Origin: Rhodocyclaceae bacterium
GTDB lineage: Bacteria > Pseudomonadota > Gammaproteobacteria > Burkholderiales > Rhodocyclaceae
Length of the DNA stretch: 64,000 nucleotides
Assembly: GCA_008080565.1 (NCBI GenBank)
Contig: VIKE01000001.1
Location: 60,534-124,533 of the forward strand
Direction: 5' to 3'
Shown: positions 43,152-52,714 of the stretch, piece by piece
Position numbering within the stretch: position 1 is the stretch's first letter
Layout: every line of letters begins with the position of its first letter
The notes under the pieces: model-generated
What the model saw: only the letters and a program-made list of their open reading frames with translations
The model's database searches: none
Told to the model about the DNA's origin: nothing
Program-made: the position numbers and the translations under genes

Positions 43152-44336
43152 ATGCCTCTTCCGCTCAGCTACCTCATCAGTTCGCCGCGCCGCCTGTTCG
43201 TGGCCATTGTGCTGTTCGTGGTCCTGGACCTCGGCGTGCTGCTCATCAACCTGTGGATTGCCGCCCAGGTGGCGCAGGATGCGGTGGCCATCAATCTGGC
43301 CGGACGTCAGCGCATGCTGTCGCAACAGACCACGAAGACGCTGCTGCTGGTGACGCATGCTCCGGATGCCGCCAGCCGCAAGGCGGCGGCAGAAGAACTG
43401 GCTGCGGCTTTCAGCCTGTTCGAGCGCACCCTCAACGCGTTCGACCAGGGTGGGGAGACGCGCGGTGGCGATGGCAAGCCGGTAAGCCTGCGGCCGGTAG
43501 GCACCGCGGAGGGACGCCAGGCGGTGAAAGCCACCCTGCTCCTGGTCGGTCCGCTTGCCAACACCTTGAGTACCCTGAAATCGGAAGGCCACCTGGATGA
43601 AGGTGCGGCGCGACAGGCAATGGCCTACATGGTGCGCAACAACCGCGACATCCTCACCCAGATGAACCGGCTCACCACCGACCTGGAGCGCGATTCGATC
43701 CGGCGTACCCAGGAATTGCGGGCCATCCAGACGACCTTCTTCCTCTTCGCCCTGGCCAATTTCCTGGTCATCGTGCTGGGCCTGGTCAAGCGGCACAAGC
43801 AACTGGAACGGGACCGCCACCACTGGCGGGAGATTGCCCAGCGCGATGCCCTCACCGGGCTGTTCAATCGAGCCGCCTTCCGCGATGCCTTGCATTCGGC
43901 GCTGGCGAACACGCGGGCGGAACAGCGCAGTTTCTGCATCATGATGCTCGATCTGGACGGGTTCAAACCCATCAACGACCGTTTCGGCCATGCCCAGGGC
44001 GACAGCCTGCTGGTCCGGCTGGCGCAGCAGCTGCGCTGCGCCTCCCGCGAGACCGACGTGGTGGCGCGCCTGGGGGGTGACGAATTCGCCCTGTTGTGCC
44101 CGCAACTGCATGCGGCGGAGCACATCCGCCAGTTCTGCGATCGGCTGATCGCGACGATCGAGCAGATCGCCGCCGATCAGGAACTGCCTTGCCGCGTTAC
44201 CGCGAGCATCGGGGTGGCGGTCTATCCGCAGCACGGCGCCGACGGCGACGAGTTGCTGGCGGCGGCGGACCGCGCCAAGTACGCGGCAAAACGGGAGGGT
44301 GGCGGCCGCTGGCAGGTGGCCGAGGTGAACCGCTGA
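43152..44336 (+). CDS. Membrane diguanylate cyclase with PilJ-type sensor domain
   Basis: The 394-residue protein makes the messenger c-di-GMP. It has an N-terminal membrane helix (RLFVAIVLFVVLDLGVLLINLWI), a periplasmic PilJ-type (type IV pili MCP) sensor with INLAGRQRMLSQQTTKTLL, a second helix (TTFFLFALANFLVIVLGLV) and a GGDEF domain (about 225-390) with RDALTGLFNRAAF and LGGDEFAL. An intact allosteric I-site (RETD, five residues before GGDEF) indicates product inhibition. The ATG at 43152 begins the protein; upstream frames lie in smc. Confidence 0.93.
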   Translation: MPLPLSYLISSPRRLFVAIVLFVVLDLGVLLINLWIAAQVAQDAVAINLAGRQRMLSQQTTKTLLLVTHAPDAASRKAAAEELAAAFSLFERTLNAFDQGGETRGGDGKPVSLRPVGTAEGRQAVKATLLLVGPLANTLSTLKSEGHLDEGAARQAMAYMVRNNRDILTQMNRLTTDLERDSIRRTQELRAIQTTFFLFALANFLVIVLGLVKRHKQLERDRHHWREIAQRDALTGLFNRAAFRDALHSALANTRAEQRSFCIMMLDLDGFKPINDRFGHAQGDSLLVRLAQQLRCASRETDVVARLGGDEFALLCPQLHAAEHIRQFCDRLIATIEQIAADQELPCRVTASIGVAVYPQHGADGDELLAAADRAKYAAKREGGGRWQVAEVNR

Positions 44337-44349
44337 GTGTGCGGCGTGC

Positions 44350-45972
44350 TCAGCCCCTGACCTTGCCCAGGCCGCGCGCGGCCTGCAGGCAGAGCATCTT
44401 GAAATCGGTGTAGGTGAGGGGGTCCAGGCCGCACTCGCCGTGCCCCCGGTCGGCGTAGATCAGGCCCAGCGGCCTGCTGCCGTTGAACAGGCTCATGGCG
44501 TAGAAATCACCGGCACCGACAAGTTTCTGCAGCCGGGGATCGACCATCGGCCACAGCCGCTCGCGGTTGCCCTCGTTGATCCAGACTCCCTGCATCTTGC
44601 CCATGAGTTGGGCGAACAGATCCTTGCCGTCCAGGCGAAATTCAAAATGGCGGAGCGGGTCGTCGGCAGCGATGCCCAGGGTGAAGCGCGATTTCACGCG
44701 CTCGCCGTCCGGCGTCACCATGGCGAAAAGAATGCGCGTGAGGCCGAGGCCGGTATGCAGGCCCTTGAGAATGACGGCGCTCATCTGGTTGAGGTTGTAG
44801 CTGCCGTCGAGGTGGCTCTCGATACCTTTCAGGGCATCGCGGAACACCTGCTTGTCCGGCATCGGGCAGGCCAGGTGTTCGTCTGGCGCCGGCGCCTCGC
44901 CAGCGGCTGCGCGGGGTGCGGCTTGCGGAGCATCGGCGAGCGGAGCCGGCGCCTGCGGAATATCGGGGGCAGGCACCGAAACCGTTGCGGGTTCGACCGC
45001 TGCGGGACTTGCCTGGACCGACGCTATCGTCGCGTCACGCGGCGCGACCGTCTCGCTGGCTGACCTGGGCGCTGCGCTCGGCTGCGGCTCCTCGTCCTCC
45101 TCGGCTGGCCAGGGGCCGGGAATCATGGGAATCCAGGCGCCGGCCGGTGTTGCCGCAAGCCAGGTGCTGCCGCGCGCGGCGCGCGCGGCATTGGCGTGGG
45201 CGATGGCGATGACCTGCTCCAGCGGCAGGTGATCCAGATCGGCCAGGGCCTGGTAATCCTGCAACAGGGCCTCGTCCCACCAGCCCTTTTCCGCGCGCCG
45301 GGCGATGTCGATGCAGGCGGCCAGGATGGTCTGACGCGGCTGGCCAGTGCGAGCGGGATCCAGCAGGTCGCGCGTGAATTCGGGCACGTTCCAGGCTTCC
45401 AGGATGGCCAGACGCCAGGCCGGCAGGGTCTGGCCGAGGACCGTGGCGGCGGCCTCCTCGGCCGGCATCTGGCGGCAAAGCGCGCGCAGACGACGGGCCT
45501 CGGCCGGCGCCCGCAGCCAGAGCAGCATCTCCGGCACATGGTGGAGGATGGCCGCCACCTGGACTTCCTCGGCCTGGATGTCGCTGTGCAGAACCGCGAA
45601 ATCCCTGGCCTGCCAGGCGGCGTGCTGGGCGCGCCGGACCAGGCCATGCAGGGCGCGCAGGGCGAAGGCATCCTGCCCGGCGGGGGTGTTCTCGAGGACG
45701 GGCAGCGCGCGCGCCGCTTCCAGGTAGGCGCCGATGCCCTGCATCATCACCGCGTGCTCGACGGTGGTGACTTCGTTGCCGGAGCGTTGCGCCATTCTCT
45801 TGTTGATGGCGTGGATGACCAGCAGGGTAGCGAAGGGATCGGACAGGATCTCGTGCGCGACCTCGCGCGCCGCCAGGCGGTCGCGCCGCGGGGCAAGCTC
45901 GGCCAGGGCGCGATGGGTGTGGCGAAACACAGGGGTGTCGCCGGGCAGCAGGCGGGTAAGCCAGTCAGTCAT
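44350..45972 (-). CDS. HDOD-domain protein with Pro/Ala linker and GAF-like C-terminus
   Basis: The 540-residue cytoplasmic protein has an N-terminal HDOD domain (about 20-270; SDPFATLLVIHAIN, AVMMQGIGAYLEA, AAILHHVPEMLLWL). A low-complexity Pro/Ala/Val linker (about 285-360) leads to a C-terminal GAF-like domain (about 370-535; MSAVILKGLHTGLGLTRILF, GADDPLRHFEFR-like segment, YADRGHGECGLD). No enzyme motifs are visible. HDOD proteins commonly act as signalling scaffolds, often with c-di-GMP networks. It overlaps the upstream methyltransferase gene by 4 bases (ATGA) and is the last gene of the motAB transcription unit. Confidence 0.78.
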   Translation of the reverse strand: MTDWLTRLLPGDTPVFRHTHRALAELAPRRDRLAAREVAHEILSDPFATLLVIHAINKRMAQRSGNEVTTVEHAVMMQGIGAYLEAARALPVLENTPAGQDAFALRALHGLVRRAQHAAWQARDFAVLHSDIQAEEVQVAAILHHVPEMLLWLRAPAEARRLRALCRQMPAEEAAATVLGQTLPAWRLAILEAWNVPEFTRDLLDPARTGQPRQTILAACIDIARRAEKGWWDEALLQDYQALADLDHLPLEQVIAIAHANAARAARGSTWLAATPAGAWIPMIPGPWPAEEDEEPQPSAAPRSASETVAPRDATIASVQASPAAVEPATVSVPAPDIPQAPAPLADAPQAAPRAAAGEAPAPDEHLACPMPDKQVFRDALKGIESHLDGSYNLNQMSAVILKGLHTGLGLTRILFAMVTPDGERVKSRFTLGIAADDPLRHFEFRLDGKDLFAQLMGKMQGVWINEGNRERLWPMVDPRLQKLVGAGDFYAMSLFNGSRPLGLIYADRGHGECGLDPLTYTDFKMLCLQAARGLGKVRG

Positions 45973-46742
45973 CCCATCCTCCGGATGAACAGGCGAGCGC
46001 CGGACAGGTCGTCCAGTTCGACGACCTCGTCAAAACTCACACCGGGCACCGTGAAGCTGTTGCTGACGAACAGGCTGCCGGGTTTCATCTCGGCGCGCGC
46101 CTTCTCCCAGAGCCGCGCCATGGGAGCTGGGGAGAGATAGGCGTAGAGCAGGTCGCAGCGTGACAGGTCGGTGTTCCACAGGCTGCCCAGGCGCACCTCG
46201 GCGCGCCCCAGCAGACGCAGGCGGGCGAAGAGCCAGTTGAGGGGCGCGGCCTCGACGCCCTCCAGGCGCGCATCCGGGCGCAGCCTGGCCACCCGCGCCA
46301 GCGGCCCGCCCAGACCGCAACCGAGGTCGAGCAGGTGGCCGTTGGCGGGCAGACGCCGGGCCAGTTCCTCCGCCGCGCGGGCGCTGGAAAGATAGAGCGG
46401 CACGCGGGTGCGCACCGCGCCCAGGGAGGTAAGCGCGAGCAGGGCGAAGCCGGCCAGGTACCAGCGCGGATCCAGGTCGGCGGCGAGGCCGAGCCACAAC
46501 AGGGGCACGAAGGCCAGGTTGATGGCGCGCCACCAGGGCGGCAGCCGCCAATAGACGGCCAGGCCGGCGGCGATCACGCCCACCAGCAGGGCCAGGACGA
46601 GCGGGGGGAGGGCCGGGGCGCCGGCCAGCAGCAGCGCGGCGATCAGCAGGCCCGGCAGGTGGGCGAGTAGGGCGGCCAGCGCGGGCGGCAGGCGGGCGAT
46701 GCGGGACGGCGGCGGCAACGACGCGGCGTCAGCGCGGGACAT
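45969..46742 (-). CDS. Membrane-anchored SAM-dependent methyltransferase
   Basis: The 257-residue protein has three to four hydrophobic helices in its first 110 residues (AALLAHLPGLLIAALLLAG, LVLALLVGVIAAGLAVYW, WYLAGFALLALTSLG). A class I methyltransferase domain follows with motif I GHLLDLGCGLGGPLARV and a later acidic strand CDLLYAYLSP. The substrate is not evident. It overlaps motB by 14 bases and the HDOD gene by 4, so all are co-transcribed, though a flagellar link is not established. Confidence 0.8.
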   Translation of the reverse strand: MSRADAASLPPPSRIARLPPALAALLAHLPGLLIAALLLAGAPALPPLVLALLVGVIAAGLAVYWRLPPWWRAINLAFVPLLWLGLAADLDPRWYLAGFALLALTSLGAVRTRVPLYLSSARAAEELARRLPANGHLLDLGCGLGGPLARVARLRPDARLEGVEAAPLNWLFARLRLLGRAEVRLGSLWNTDLSRCDLLYAYLSPAPMARLWEKARAEMKPGSLFVSNSFTVPGVSFDEVVELDDLSGARLFIRRMG

Positions 46743-47631
46743 CCAGTTTCTCCGCCACTTCCTGTGCCGTGGTCGCCTCCACCTGCCTGCCTTCGCGGGT
46801 GATGGCTTCCTCGGCCTTCTTGTTCATGACGATGATGGAGATGCGGCGGTTGACCGGCGAGTTGGGATTGTCCTTGTCGAAGGGGATGGCCGAGCCCAGG
46901 CCGACCACGCGCAACACCTTGCCGTCCTCCAGGCCGCCCGCCACCAGTTCGCGACGCGAGGCGTTGGCGCGGTCGGCGGAGAGTTCCCAGTTGCTGTAGC
47001 CGGTTTCGCCGCCGGAATAGGCGACCGCGTCGGTGTGCCCGGACAGGCTGATCTTGTTGGGCACCTGGTTCATGGTGCGGCCGATTTCACGCAGGATGTC
47101 GCGGGTGTAGGCCTTCATGACGGCGCCGCCGGAATCGAACATGGGCCGGTTCTGGTCGTCGATGATCTGGATGCGCAGACCCTCGCTGGTGATGTCCAGC
47201 TTCAATTGCTTCTTGAACTGGGCCATCTTCGGATTGCTTTCGATGGCTTTCTCCAGCTTGGCTTTCAAGTCCTGCAGGCGGGCGGATTCCTGTCTCTCCT
47301 GTTCCGCGCGGGAGGCGTTGGCATCGATTTCGCCGCGCTTGACCTGGCCGGAGCGGCGCGTCAGATCCTCGCCGCCGCCCTTGATCAGGCTGGTCGCGTC
47401 ACCGGCGCCCTCGCCGCCCATCATGGCGACTTTCAGCGGTGTCTTGAAATGCTCAGAGATGCCCTGCAGGGTGGCCTTGCTGGAAGAGCCCAGCAGCCAC
47501 ATGAGCAGGAAGAAAGCCATCATGGCGGTGACGAAGTCGGCGTAGGCGATCTTCCAGGCACCGCCATGGGCGCCGCCGCTCACCTTCTTGATGCGCTTGA
47601 TGACTATGGGTCGTTGGGTGTCGTCCGCCAT
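46729..47631 (-). CDS. motB: MotB, flagellar stator protein
   Basis: MotB anchors the flagellar stator to peptidoglycan and carries the proton-binding aspartate. The 300-residue protein has one membrane helix with the conserved aspartate in KIAYADFVTAMMAFFLLMWLL, a plug/linker region, and an OmpA-like domain with ISLSGHTDAVAY and NWELSADRANASRREL. It lies 26 bases downstream of motA. Confidence 0.95.
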   Translation of the reverse strand: MADDTQRPIVIKRIKKVSGGAHGGAWKIAYADFVTAMMAFFLLMWLLGSSSKATLQGISEHFKTPLKVAMMGGEGAGDATSLIKGGGEDLTRRSGQVKRGEIDANASRAEQERQESARLQDLKAKLEKAIESNPKMAQFKKQLKLDITSEGLRIQIIDDQNRPMFDSGGAVMKAYTRDILREIGRTMNQVPNKISLSGHTDAVAYSGGETGYSNWELSADRANASRRELVAGGLEDGKVLRVVGLGSAIPFDKDNPNSPVNRRISIIVMNKKAEEAITREGRQVEATTAQEVAEKLDVPR

Positions 47632-47657
47632 GCCCGTCTCCGTCGCCTGTCAGCCGC

Positions 47658-48524
47658 TTACGCCTTGGCCGCCTTGCGCGCCTTGATGTCCTCCTCCAGT
47701 TCGCGGAAGGAGGGCCGCTCGTTGGAGAACAGCACCTTGCGCCCGAATTCGGCGCAGGTTTGCGGCGCGAATCCGTTCAGCGAGGCGAGCAGGACCACCT
47801 TGATGGTTTGCAGCGCCTTGGTCGATTCGCTGGCCTTGGTTTCCAGCACGCTGGCGAGCGGCGCCATGAAGCCGTAGGACAACAGGATGCCGAGGAAGGC
47901 GCCGACCAGGGCCTTGGCGATCAGCCCGCCGAGTTCCGGCGGCGGCAGGTGCAGCGAACCCATGGTGATGACCACGCCCATCACCGCGGCGACGATGCCG
48001 AAGGCGGGCAGGGCGTCAGACATCTTGGCGACCGCGTGGGCGACGTGCATTTCCTCCTGGTTATGGGTCTCGATTTCGTTGTCCATCAGGTTCTCGATTT
48101 CCATCGCGTTCAGATTGCCTCCCACCATCATGCGCAGGTAGTCGGTGATGAAGTCGACGAGGTGATGGTTGGCGACGATGTTGGGATACTTGGCGAAGAT
48201 GGCGCTCTTGTCCGGTTCCTCGACATCGCCCTCGAGCGACATCAGGCCCTCCTTGCGCGCCTTCGCCAGCAACTCGAAGAGCAGGCCGATGAGTTCCATG
48301 TAGAAGGCCTTGGTGTACTTGGAGCCCTTGAAGCAGCTCGCCAGGCCGCTCAGGGTATGTTTCAGCGCGTGCGCGTTGTTGGCGGCGATGAAGGCGCCGA
48401 GGGCGCCACCGAAGATCATGATGAACTTGGTGGGTTGCACCAGGGCGGCGATATGGCCGCCGATGACCACGTAAGCCCCGAAGATGCAGCCCAGGGCCAC
48501 CACCCAGCCGATGATCACGAACAT
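47658..48524 (-). CDS. motA: MotA, flagellar stator proton channel
   Basis: MotA forms the proton channel of the flagellar motor with MotB. The 288-residue protein starts MFVIIGWVVALGCIFGAYVV and has four membrane segments and the conserved cytoplasmic loop LLAKARKEGLMSLEGDVEEP. A strong ribosome-binding site (AAGGAG) precedes it. The rnhB stop is only 15 bases upstream, so motAB appear to continue the lpx-rnhB transcription unit, an unusual neighbourhood for motor genes. Confidence 0.95.
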   Translation of the reverse strand: MFVIIGWVVALGCIFGAYVVIGGHIAALVQPTKFIMIFGGALGAFIAANNAHALKHTLSGLASCFKGSKYTKAFYMELIGLLFELLAKARKEGLMSLEGDVEEPDKSAIFAKYPNIVANHHLVDFITDYLRMMVGGNLNAMEIENLMDNEIETHNQEEMHVAHAVAKMSDALPAFGIVAAVMGVVITMGSLHLPPPELGGLIAKALVGAFLGILLSYGFMAPLASVLETKASESTKALQTIKVVLLASLNGFAPQTCAEFGRKVLFSNERPSFRELEEDIKARKAAKA

Positions 48525-48539
48525 GTTCGGTTTCTCCTT

Positions 48540-49151
48540 TTAGATCAGCGCTTTCTGCAATACCTGCCGCACCGGTCCGAAACTCCTGCGATGGATGGGG
48601 CTCGGACCGAGGGCTTCCAGGGCGGCCAGGTGTTCCGGGGTGGGATAACCGACGTGCCGCTCGAAGCCGTAGTCGGGGTAGATATCGGCAAGCCGGCGCA
48701 TTTCTTTATCCCGTTCGGTCTTCGCCAGGATGGAGGCGGCGGAGATGCAGGGCTCGCTGGCGTCGCCCTTGACGATGGCGCGCGCGGGAATCGGCAGTTC
48801 CGGGCAGCGGTTGCCGTCGATGAGCGCTTCCGCGGCGGCCGGATGCAGGCCCAGCACGGCGCGCCGCATGGCCAGCAGGCTGGCGTGCAGGATGTTGAGC
48901 GCGTCAATCTCCGCCGCCGACGCCCAGGCCACCGACCAGGCCAGGGCGTGGGCGCGAATCTCGCCGGCCAGGCGCACGCGGTTGGGTTCGGGCAGCTTCT
49001 TGGAATCCTTCAGGCCGGGAATGGGCCGGGCCGGGTCGAGGATCACCGCCGCGGCGCATACCGGGCCGGCCAGGGGACCGCGCCCCGCCTCGTCCACCCC
49101 GCAGATCAGCAGGGCCTGGATAGAGCCGGACGGGGTTTGCGAGATGCGCAT
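48540..49151 (-). CDS. rnhB: Ribonuclease HII
   Basis: RNase HII removes ribonucleotides from RNA-DNA hybrids. The 203-residue protein has the active-site motifs [39 protein letters not shown] and [21 protein letters not shown]. It lies 33 bases after lpxB in the classic lpx-rnhB order. Confidence 0.95.
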   Translation of the reverse strand: MRISQTPSGSIQALLICGVDEAGRGPLAGPVCAAAVILDPARPIPGLKDSKKLPEPNRVRLAGEIRAHALAWSVAWASAAEIDALNILHASLLAMRRAVLGLHPAAAEALIDGNRCPELPIPARAIVKGDASEPCISAASILAKTERDKEMRRLADIYPDYGFERHVGYPTPEHLAALEALGPSPIHRRSFGPVRQVLQKALI

Positions 49152-49184
49152 GGACGTCTATCAGCTTGGTGTGTGCCGCATGCC

Positions 49185-50405
49185 TCACCCCTGGAGAAAA
49201 GGGCGCAGGGCATGCGCGATGAGACGCGGCGTATCGCGCCGCAGACGCGCGCGCTGGATGCGGAATTCCTCGATCTGCGCCTGGCGCGCGCCTTCATCCT
49301 CGAGCAGGCCGCGCAGGGCGTTCGCCAGGTTTTCCGGGGTAGCCCGCTCCTGCAGGATTTCCGGCACCAGGTCGCGCTTCGCCAGGATGTTGGGCAGGCC
49401 GATCCAGGGCAGCAGGGCCTGGCGTTTCATGATCTGCGCGGTCAGCCAGGGCACCCGGTAGGTGATGACGTGCGGGCAATCCAGCAGCAGGGCCTCCAGT
49501 GTGGCGGTACCCGAGGCGATGAGGGCGACGTCGGCCGCCTGCATGGCGTCGTGGGCATGCCCGAAGAGGATGCGGATGGGCAGTTCCGTGGCCTGCGCGC
49601 GATGCAGGGCCTGTTCGAATAGCAGGCGGGTTTCCCGGTTGACCAGGGGTATCAGGAAGCGGGCGTCCGGCCGCGCCTGGTGCAGGTGTTTGACGGTCTC
49701 GATGAACAGCGCCGCCAGGGCCTTGAGCTCGCCGGGCCTGCTGCCCGGCAGCAGGGCCACATACTCGCCGTCGGCGGCCAGGGCCAGGCGTTCGCGCGCC
49801 CTGGCGCGATCCGGTTCGGGCAGGGCGTGGGCGACCGGGTGGCCGACGTAGGTGGCGGGAATGCCGGCCTCGCGGTAGATCTCCTCCTCGAAGGGGAAGA
49901 TGAGCAGGACGTGGGAAGCCGCGGCGCGCACCTTGCGTATGCGCTTCGGGCGCCAGGCCCAGATCGACGGGCCGATGAAATGCACGGTGGGGATGCCGGC
50001 CCGCTTCAACCCGGCTTCCAGGGACAGGTTGAAGTCCGGCGCGTCGACGCCGATGAACAGCGCGGGCGGATCGGCGCGCAGGCGACTCTTCAGGGCGCGG
50101 CGTATGCCGAGGATCTTGCGCAGGCTGCCCAGGGCCTCGACATAGCCGCGCACCGAGAGCGCCTCCATGGGAAACAGGATGCGCGCGCCGGCGGACTGCA
50201 TGCGGGGTCCGGCGATGCCGAAAAAGTCGGCCGGCAGGCCCGCGTCGCGCACCGCGCGCATGAGCAGGCTGCCGAGCAGGTCGCCGGATGCCTCGCCGGC
50301 GACGATGGCGACTTTCGGGTTGAGGCTTGAGGGTTGAGGTGTCAGGGATGAGGGGATCGACACGGGGCATGCAGCCGCCCGCGACTGCTCCGCCTCGCGC
50401 CTCAC
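49185..50405 (-). CDS. lpxB: Lipid-A-disaccharide synthase
   Basis: LpxB joins UDP-2,3-diacylglucosamine and lipid X to form the lipid A disaccharide. The core has VAIVAGEASGDLLGSLLM, FFGIAGPRMQ, GVDAPDFNLSLEAGL, GPSIWAWRPKRIRKV, LLPGSRPGELKAL and ASGTATLEALLLDCPHV. The GTG at 50405 overlaps the lpxA stop (GTGA) and gives 406 residues with an N-terminal extension of about 30 residues before KVAIVAGEASG. Part of it is encoded by a TGAGGGTTGAGG-type simple repeat. No better start was found, since no ATG or GTG lies near the conserved segment. Confidence 0.93.
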   Translation of the reverse strand: MRREAEQSRAAACPVSIPSSLTPQPSSLNPKVAIVAGEASGDLLGSLLMRAVRDAGLPADFFGIAGPRMQSAGARILFPMEALSVRGYVEALGSLRKILGIRRALKSRLRADPPALFIGVDAPDFNLSLEAGLKRAGIPTVHFIGPSIWAWRPKRIRKVRAAASHVLLIFPFEEEIYREAGIPATYVGHPVAHALPEPDRARARERLALAADGEYVALLPGSRPGELKALAALFIETVKHLHQARPDARFLIPLVNRETRLLFEQALHRAQATELPIRILFGHAHDAMQAADVALIASGTATLEALLLDCPHVITYRVPWLTAQIMKRQALLPWIGLPNILAKRDLVPEILQERATPENLANALRGLLEDEGARQAQIEEFRIQRARLRRDTPRLIAHALRPFLQG

Positions 50406-51178
50406 CGCACGATGCCCCGTCCGGAGGTGGCCAGGAAATTCGCCAGGGGTTCGAGTTCCGGCAGGCGTTGCGCTTCCTCGGCGATCGCGGCCTGCGCCTC
50501 GGCCAGGGACAAGCCCGACTTGTACAGGGTCTTGTAGGCGCGTTTGAGGCCGGCCAGGGCTTCGGCGGAGAAACCGCGCCGCTTCAGGCCCTCGGCGTTG
50601 ACGCCGTGCGGCGCCAGCGGATTGCCGGCGACGGTGAGGAAAGGAGGCACATCCTGGCGCACCACCGAGGCGATGCCAGTGATGACGTGGGCGCCCACGC
50701 GGCAGAACTGGTGGACGCCGGTAAAGCCTCCGAGGATGGCGTAATCGCCAACCTGCACGTGGCCGGCCAGGGTGGCGTTGTTGGCGAAGATGGTGTGGTC
50801 GCCGACCACGCAGTCATGCGCGATGTGCACGTAGGCCATGATCCAGTTGTGGTGGCCGAGGCGGGTGACGCCGGCATCCTGCGCGGTGCCGGTATTGAGC
50901 GTGCAGAACTCGCGAATGACGTTGTCATCGCCGATCTCCAGGCGGGTGGGTTCGCCGGCGTATTTCTTGTCCTGCGGCTCCTCGCCGATGGAGCAGAACT
51001 GGAAGATGCGGTTGCCCGCGCCGAGTCGGGTATGCCCGGCCAGCACCACGTGCGGGCCGATGCGGGTGCCGTCGCCGATCTCGACGTGCTCGCCGACCAG
51101 GCTGTAGGCGCCGATTTCCACGCCCGTTCCCAGCCTGGCGCCGGGATGGACGAGGGCGGTGGGATGAATGCCGGGCAT
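50402..51178 (-). CDS. lpxA: UDP-N-acetylglucosamine acyltransferase
   Basis: LpxA does the first step of lipid A synthesis, acylating UDP-GlcNAc. The 258-residue protein is a left-handed beta-helix of hexapeptide repeats (IHPTALVHPGARLGTGVEIG, CVVGDHTIFANNATLAGHV) with the catalytic histidine region VHIAHDCVVGD and the C-terminal helical domain (GLKRRGFSAEALAGLKRAYK). It is 4 bases downstream of fabZ. Confidence 0.96.
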   Translation of the reverse strand: MPGIHPTALVHPGARLGTGVEIGAYSLVGEHVEIGDGTRIGPHVVLAGHTRLGAGNRIFQFCSIGEEPQDKKYAGEPTRLEIGDDNVIREFCTLNTGTAQDAGVTRLGHHNWIMAYVHIAHDCVVGDHTIFANNATLAGHVQVGDYAILGGFTGVHQFCRVGAHVITGIASVVRQDVPPFLTVAGNPLAPHGVNAEGLKRRGFSAEALAGLKRAYKTLYKSGLSLAEAQAAIAEEAQRLPELEPLANFLATSGRGIVR

Positions 51179-51182
51179 GGCT

Positions 51183-51623
51183 TCAGTCGAGCTCTTTCAG
51201 GGTGCACATCAGCTCGGCCTCGCAGGCCAGCTGCCCGTCCACCGTGGCCTTGGTGGCGAATTTCCAGATGCCGCGGGTGTGGCGCAGGATGCTCGCCTCC
51301 ATGCGCAGTTGGTCGCCCGGCACCACCGGGCGCTTGAAGCGGGCGCCGTCGATGCCGACGAAATAGATCACGGAATTCTCGGTGATTTCCTTGCCGGAGC
51401 TCTTGAAAGCGAGCAAGCCGGCGGTCTGTGCCAGGGCCTCGATCATCAGCACGCCGGGCATCACCGGGTGATGCGGGAAGTGGCCGGGAAAGTGGGGCTC
51501 GTTCATGGTCACGTTCTTGATCGCCACCACGCGCTCGTTGGGTACCAGCTCCAGCACCCGGTCCACCAGCAGGAACGGGTAGCGGTGCGGCAGAAATTTC
51601 ATGATCTGGGTGATGTCCATCAT
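51183..51623 (-). CDS. fabZ: 3-hydroxyacyl-ACP dehydratase FabZ
   Basis: FabZ dehydrates 3-hydroxyacyl-ACP in fatty acid synthesis and competes with LpxA for the same substrate. The 146-residue hot-dog fold protein has the catalytic segment [20 protein letters not shown] with the histidine and glutamate in place. The start overlaps the lpxD stop by 4 bases. Confidence 0.96.
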   Translation of the reverse strand: MMDITQIMKFLPHRYPFLLVDRVLELVPNERVVAIKNVTMNEPHFPGHFPHHPVMPGVLMIEALAQTAGLLAFKSSGKEITENSVIYFVGIDGARFKRPVVPGDQLRMEASILRHTRGIWKFATKATVDGQLACEAELMCTLKELD

Positions 51624-52672
51624 GATGCGTCGTCCTTGTCCAAGGCGTTGATACGGGTTTCCAGGGCCTTCAGGCGGCCCGCGAGGCTGTCGAGGTGGCG
51701 CAGGTGGGCGGCATTGCGCAGCCAGTCCTCGTGCGTCATGAGCGGCATGACGCTGGTGTAGACCCCAGGTAGGCGCACGTTCTTCGCCACCAGCGTGCCA
51801 CCGGACACGATCACCCGGTCGCCGATGCGCAGATGGCCGCTGATCATGGCCGCGCCGCTGATCTGGCAGTAGGCGCCGATACTGGTGCTGCCGGCAATGC
51901 CGACGCAGGCGGCCATGGCGGTGTGGGGGCCGACGCGGCAGTTGTGGGCGATGTGGATGAGGTTGTCGAGCTTGACGCCGTCCTCGATCACCGTGTCGTC
52001 CAGGGCGCCGCGGTCGATGCAGGTATTGGCGCCGACCTCGACGTCGTCGCCGAGCAGCACGCGACCGATCTGCGGCACCTTGAGCCAGTGCCCGCCGGAA
52101 TCATCCGCCTGCCAGGCGAGGCCGAAGCCGTCGGAACCGATGACGCAACCCGCGTGCAGCACCGCGCGATGGCCGACGATGCAGCCATGCTGCACAGTGA
52201 CGCGCGGATGCAGCAGGCAATCGTCGCCGATGCGCGCGCCCGCGCCGACGCTGCAGCCGGCATGCAGCACGCTGCGTGCACCGATCGAAGCCGCCGCGCC
52301 GATCACCACGTGCGGGCCGATGCGCGCCTCCGGGTGCACCGTCGCGTCCTCGGCGATGACGGCGCTCGGGTGGCGGCCGGGCGGCAGGCCGGGCTCGACA
52401 TGCAACATGCCGAGAGCGCGCGCGAAGGCGGCATGCGGATTGGCAACCGCCAGACAGGGCTGCGGCAGGTCCTCGGTCAGGGAGTCGGGAACGATCAGCG
52501 CGCCGGCGCGGGAAGCGCGCGCCTGGGCCAGGTGTTTTGCACTGACCAGGAAGGATAGCTGGTCCCCGCCCGCGCTTTCGAGGGAGGCGCCGCCGCACAG
52601 AGTAATGCCGCCGTCGCCGCGCAACGTGCCGCCCAGGTGGGCGCGCAGTTCGTCCAGCGTCAGGGCGGGCAT
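51620..52672 (-). CDS. lpxD: UDP-3-O-acylglucosamine N-acyltransferase
   Basis: LpxD adds the N-linked acyl chain in lipid A synthesis. The 350-residue protein has an N-terminal uridine-binding domain ([16 protein letters not shown]), hexapeptide repeats ([20 protein letters not shown]) and the catalytic histidines in [20 protein letters not shown]. The C-terminal helix ends the protein as usual. Confidence 0.96.
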   Translation of the reverse strand: MPALTLDELRAHLGGTLRGDGGITLCGGASLESAGGDQLSFLVSAKHLAQARASRAGALIVPDSLTEDLPQPCLAVANPHAAFARALGMLHVEPGLPPGRHPSAVIAEDATVHPEARIGPHVVIGAAASIGARSVLHAGCSVGAGARIGDDCLLHPRVTVQHGCIVGHRAVLHAGCVIGSDGFGLAWQADDSGGHWLKVPQIGRVLLGDDVEVGANTCIDRGALDDTVIEDGVKLDNLIHIAHNCRVGPHTAMAACVGIAGSTSIGAYCQISGAAMISGHLRIGDRVIVSGGTLVAKNVRLPGVYTSVMPLMTHEDWLRNAAHLRHLDSLAGRLKALETRINALDKDDAS

Positions 52673-52714
52673 GAATGTGAGGAACCTGTCCCTACTGAAT
52701 TGGCTTGCGGGATA

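Noticed and set aside
47760..49622. Rightward open frame of 620 codons across motA, rnhB and lpxB
   Set aside because: It runs antisense over three recognised genes and their junctions and has no family features.
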